Of a stretch of DNA of 64,000 nt, positions 61,345 to 64,000 are shown piece after piece; within the stretch, counting starts at the first letter, position 1, and each line of letters starts with the position of its first letter. The notes beneath the pieces are model-generated. The model made no database searches, had not been told where the DNA came from, and was given only the letters and a program-made list of their open reading frames with translations. The position numbers and the translations under genes were made by a program. The DNA comes from Pseudomonadota bacterium (GTDB taxonomy: Bacteria; Pseudomonadota; Gammaproteobacteria; Steroidobacterales; Steroidobacteraceae): the NCBI GenBank assembly GCA_016720075.1, contig JADJXW010000003.1, forward strand, positions 186,001 to 250,000, in the 5' to 3' direction.

Positions 61345-64000
61345 ATGTCTCATCAAGTTCGATGCGAAGGAAATCGCGTGCGTGCCGCCGTGGCGGCGAT
61401 CCTCGGGACGGCAATCGTAACGGCCTGGACGCCGCAGGTCAGTGCCGCGGAACCGCAGAAAACCGAAGAAAAGGACGAGGGCGTGGTGCTGCAGGAAGTG
61501 CAGGTCACCGGCTCACGTATCGTGCGCAAGGACATGACCAGCAACAGCCCGCTGGTCACGGTTGATCAGCAGAAGATCGAAGACAGCCCCTTCATCTCGG
61601 TCGAAGAGGCCCTCAATGACCTGCCGCAGTTCATGGTCGGCGGCGCTGGCATGACCTCTGGCGCGGTCACCTCGCTGCAGGGCGCCAATGGCGTGGATGG
61701 CGGCCGCGGCACTGGCGACGCCTCCAACAGCACGCTGCTGCCGGACAACGCCGGCATCATCGGCATCGTGGTGCCGGGCGCGGCCAACGTGAACCTGCGC
61801 GACCTGGGCGCTGGCCGCTCGCTGACGCTTATCAACGGCCACCGCGGCATGCCGGAAAACGCCGGCATGACGATCGACCTGAACACCATTCCCACCATCG
61901 CCATGGCGGGCGTTGAAGTCATCACCGGCGGCGCCTCGGCGGTCTATGGCGCGGACGCGCTGGCCGGCGTCACCAACATCCGCCTGCGCGAGGACTTCGA
62001 GGGCCTGAAGCTGCAGGTGCGCAGTGGCGTGAACGAAGCGGGCGACGGCGGCGAAGTGCAGATCGGAGGCCTGATGGGCGCCAAGATCGCCGACGGTCGC
62101 GGCAGCGTGCTGATCGGCATCGAGTACAGCAAGCGCAACAGCGCCCTGTGGCGCAAGCACGATGCCTTCCGCGAGGTTCTGGAGTCTCCGTACTCCTCCG
62201 CCGGCGACTTCGCCTTCGGCTGGGATTCGTACTATTCGGCGCCCACCGGCGCCGCCACGGCCGGTCAGTTTTTCCCTTTCCTGGGCGTGTGGGCCGGCAA
62301 TCGACCGACGACTGCTGCGGGCCTGGCGATCTTTCCGAATCGCACCTGCGGCACGGCCAACTGCATCAGCTCCACCACTGGCCCCTACGGCGGTGGGTGG
62401 TATGTCAACCAGGATGGCTCGGTCTACACGCGCTCTTCGCAGACTCCTACGGCCAACGCGGTGACGCTGGCGTATGGGCCGCAGAACTACAAGCCGGGGT
62501 CCGGAGATCCCGTCGAGACTACCTGCACCTTCTCTGCGCCTACGCTCAATGCCACGACTGGCGTGGTGACCTCCCAGACCATTGCGGCGCCCAATACGGC
62601 ATTTGCGGGCAGCCTGTGCAGCCCGACGCAGAACCGCATCGATTGGGATCGCAGAATTTCGGGACCACGCGAGGGCTACACCCTGGTCGGCAATGCCGAC
62701 TACGACATCACCGACCGCCTCACGGCCTTTGCCAGCTTCAACTTTGCCGCCTCGGACACCGAGACGCGGCGCGAGCCTTCGCCATTTTCCGGCCCCACCT
62801 TCGGTGTGGCCGTGCCATTCGCCGCCACGGACGCGAACGGCCTGTCGCCCATCTACCTGCCCTCAGTGGTGCAGGTGGGCAGTGCGGCGGCGCCTGTCGG
62901 CTCCACAGTCACCTCCTACCGCACGGGCGGAACCAAGGGCACCAATTGCCCGGCCACGGGCGGCTGCACCATGGCGCAGGCATTCCCGCTGCCGGGGGAC
63001 GTGTTTGATTCCGCTGGCCGGGTAATCACAAAGGGCGGCCTGCGCACGCTGATGGAATCCCGCCCGACACCAGGCGGCAACATCACGAGCGGCGCCTTCC
63101 AGGGACTGCCGAACAACTGCACGCTCAGGACCGTAGTGACACCGGGCACGCCGGGCGCCATCCTGAATCCGACCACCAACACGTATTACGTCACCCAGAC
63201 CGACACCAATACCAACACGCCGCTGACGCAGTGCGGCCCCAATTCCCGCTGGGCGTTGAATACACAGCTGGGCTACCTGCCGGCGCGCGGCACGTTGAAC
63301 ACCACCCGCCTGTACAACTTCTCCGCGGGACTGCGGGGCGACACCGGCCTCGGCGACTGGAAATGGGAAGCCTACCTATCCCAGGGCGATTCGAAGACGA
63401 GCACCGATTACATTGGCTTCGCACCGCTGTCCAACTACGCGCGGCTGATGACGGCGCCGAACTACGGCCAGGGCTTCGAGCAGGTGGGCGTCAGTTCAAA
63501 ATACCTGACCTGCGAGAGCGGCCTGGGTCCCTTCGACCAAGGTTTCGTGCCGTCCGCGGATTGCCTCGAAGCGCTGTCGGCCAACGAAGCCGACCGAAGC
63601 GACATGACCCAGCGCATCTACGAACTGACTTTCCAGGGCGGGCTGTTCACGCTGCCGGCGGGTCAGGTGCGTTCTGCGCTCGGCGCCACGTATCGCCGGA
63701 ACGACTTCGAATTCAAGCCGGACTCCCTGCGCGAACTGGATTACATCGGTGATACCTCGGCGGGCGCCTTCGGCTCGGGCGACATCGATGCGGGGGTGAC
63801 GGCCAAGGAAATCTACGGGGAGGCGCTGGTGCCGCTGCTGAAGGACCTGCCGTTCGTCAACAGCCTGGAGCTGGAGCTGGGTTATCGCTTCTCGGACTAC
63901 AGCACAGGTCAGACGGTGGATACCTACAAGGTCCTGGCAAGCTGGGCGCCGGTGGAATGGGCGCGGGTGCGCGGTGGCTACAACCGCGCGGAACGCGCGC
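61345..64000 (+). CDS. TonB-dependent outer-membrane receptor (3' end outside window)
   Basis: The first 885 residues are present and the frame is open at the window edge. N-terminal signal (about residues 12-34, ending VSAAE), then a TonB-box-like VVLQEVQVTGSRIVRKD and the plug domain: NSPLVTVDQQKIEDSPFISV, LRDLGAGRSLTLINGHRGMP, MAGVEVITGGASAVYGADAL, AGVTNIRLREDF. The barrel has long surface loops rich in Ser/Thr/Gly with many Cys (CGTANC, NCPATGGC, NCTLRT, QCGPN), which probably form disulfides. This form with VTGSRI and a large size (probably near 1000 residues) is typical of carbohydrate/peptide-type SusC-like receptors of Xanthomonadales relatives. Substrate unknown. Confidence 0.92.
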   Translation, partial: MSHQVRCEGNRVRAAVAAILGTAIVTAWTPQVSAAEPQKTEEKDEGVVLQEVQVTGSRIVRKDMTSNSPLVTVDQQKIEDSPFISVEEALNDLPQFMVGGAGMTSGAVTSLQGANGVDGGRGTGDASNSTLLPDNAGIIGIVVPGAANVNLRDLGAGRSLTLINGHRGMPENAGMTIDLNTIPTIAMAGVEVITGGASAVYGADALAGVTNIRLREDFEGLKLQVRSGVNEAGDGGEVQIGGLMGAKIADGRGSVLIGIEYSKRNSALWRKHDAFREVLESPYSSAGDFAFGWDSYYSAPTGAATAGQFFPFLGVWAGNRPTTAAGLAIFPNRTCGTANCISSTTGPYGGGWYVNQDGSVYTRSSQTPTANAVTLAYGPQNYKPGSGDPVETTCTFSAPTLNATTGVVTSQTIAAPNTAFAGSLCSPTQNRIDWDRRISGPREGYTLVGNADYDITDRLTAFASFNFAASDTETRREPSPFSGPTFGVAVPFAATDANGLSPIYLPSVVQVGSAAAPVGSTVTSYRTGGTKGTNCPATGGCTMAQAFPLPGDVFDSAGRVITKGGLRTLMESRPTPGGNITSGAFQGLPNNCTLRTVVTPGTPGAILNPTTNTYYVTQTDTNTNTPLTQCGPNSRWALNTQLGYLPARGTLNTTRLYNFSAGLRGDTGLGDWKWEAYLSQGDSKTSTDYIGFAPLSNYARLMTAPNYGQGFEQVGVSSKYLTCESGLGPFDQGFVPSADCLEALSANEADRSDMTQRIYELTFQGGLFTLPAGQVRSALGATYRRNDFEFKPDSLRELDYIGDTSAGAFGSGDIDAGVTAKEIYGEALVPLLKDLPFVNSLELELGYRFSDYSTGQTVDTYKVLASWAPVEWARVRGGYNRAERA

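Noticed and set aside
1..64000. CRISPR arrays, insertion sequences, integrases, or a defence island
   Set aside because: No spaced direct repeats, transposase motifs or terminal inverted repeats were seen while reading both strands; gene content is ordinary chromosomal.

Overview
This 64 kb window is chromosomal sequence from a high-GC Gammaproteobacterium. The family content (CopL, DUF2058, DUF6491, DUF6152 and DUF6644 proteins, a PrpBCD methylcitrate operon, an HrpB helicase, HemJ-type heme synthesis and a large TonB receptor) points to the Xanthomonadales/Steroidobacterales/Nevskiales part of the class. That placement is inferred from gene content only; there is no rRNA to confirm it.

Layout. 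0-11.3 kb: the end of an RND efflux pump gene, beta-carbonic anhydrase divergent from an FAD amine oxidase, a TPR protein, a DUF2058 protein, a two-domain retropepsin-like protein, a second and frameshifted RND pump gene, and small secreted proteins and a quinone-reductase-like gene that are broken by indels. 11.3-19.6 kb: a HTH regulator, an outer-membrane barrel, a decayed MFS gene and a copper-resistance island. The island has a MerR regulator with its operator and a P-type Cu ATPase on the plus strand, facing copL-tolC-multicopper oxidase-copC on the minus strand. 19.6-28.3 kb: a glutathione peroxidase/thymidine(AMP) phosphorylase/PRPP synthase operon, LysE and MFS transporters, and prpBCD for propionate. 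28.3-41.2 kb: three consecutive secreted alpha/beta hydrolases, dinB, small DUF proteins, a cytochrome c-PQQ dehydrogenase fusion, a lytic-transglycosylase-like lipoprotein, a signal-peptide-bearing F420-reductase-like protein with DoxX, and cytochrome c'. 41.2-49.3 kb: two SDR-type genes that share an upstream motif, pirin, flavin reductase, a CAT-anticodon tRNA, a G/C-only block of about 0.7 kb, an amidotransferase, an ArsR-SRPBCC pair, a hydrolase and a GST. 49.3-57.3 kb: a tightly overlapping heme operon (short hemA, hemC with a HemD-like tail, histidine kinase, response regulator, hemE, hemN, CPBP protease) facing hemJ. 57.3-64 kb: hrpB, a VOC protein, a YpfJ-type zinc metallopeptidase and the start of a TonB-dependent receptor.

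Sequence quality shapes the interpretation. At least fifteen otherwise well-conserved genes are broken by +1/-1 indels. Where the expected reading is clear, the break nearly always lies in a short homopolymer, as expected for uncorrected long-read errors. The MFS remnant at 12.5-13.3 kb also lacks whole transmembrane segments and looks genuinely decayed. The G/C-only block at about 45.2-45.9 kb is unlikely to be real sequence and truncates its left neighbour.

I did not find a clear new defence or mobile system. The most interesting units are the two-component system embedded in the heme operon beside an unusually short glutamyl-tRNA reductase, the phosphorylase/PRPP synthase/peroxidase operon, the MerR operator of ZntR type in front of a copper-type ATPase, and an SD-sequestering hairpin at 9.79 kb.
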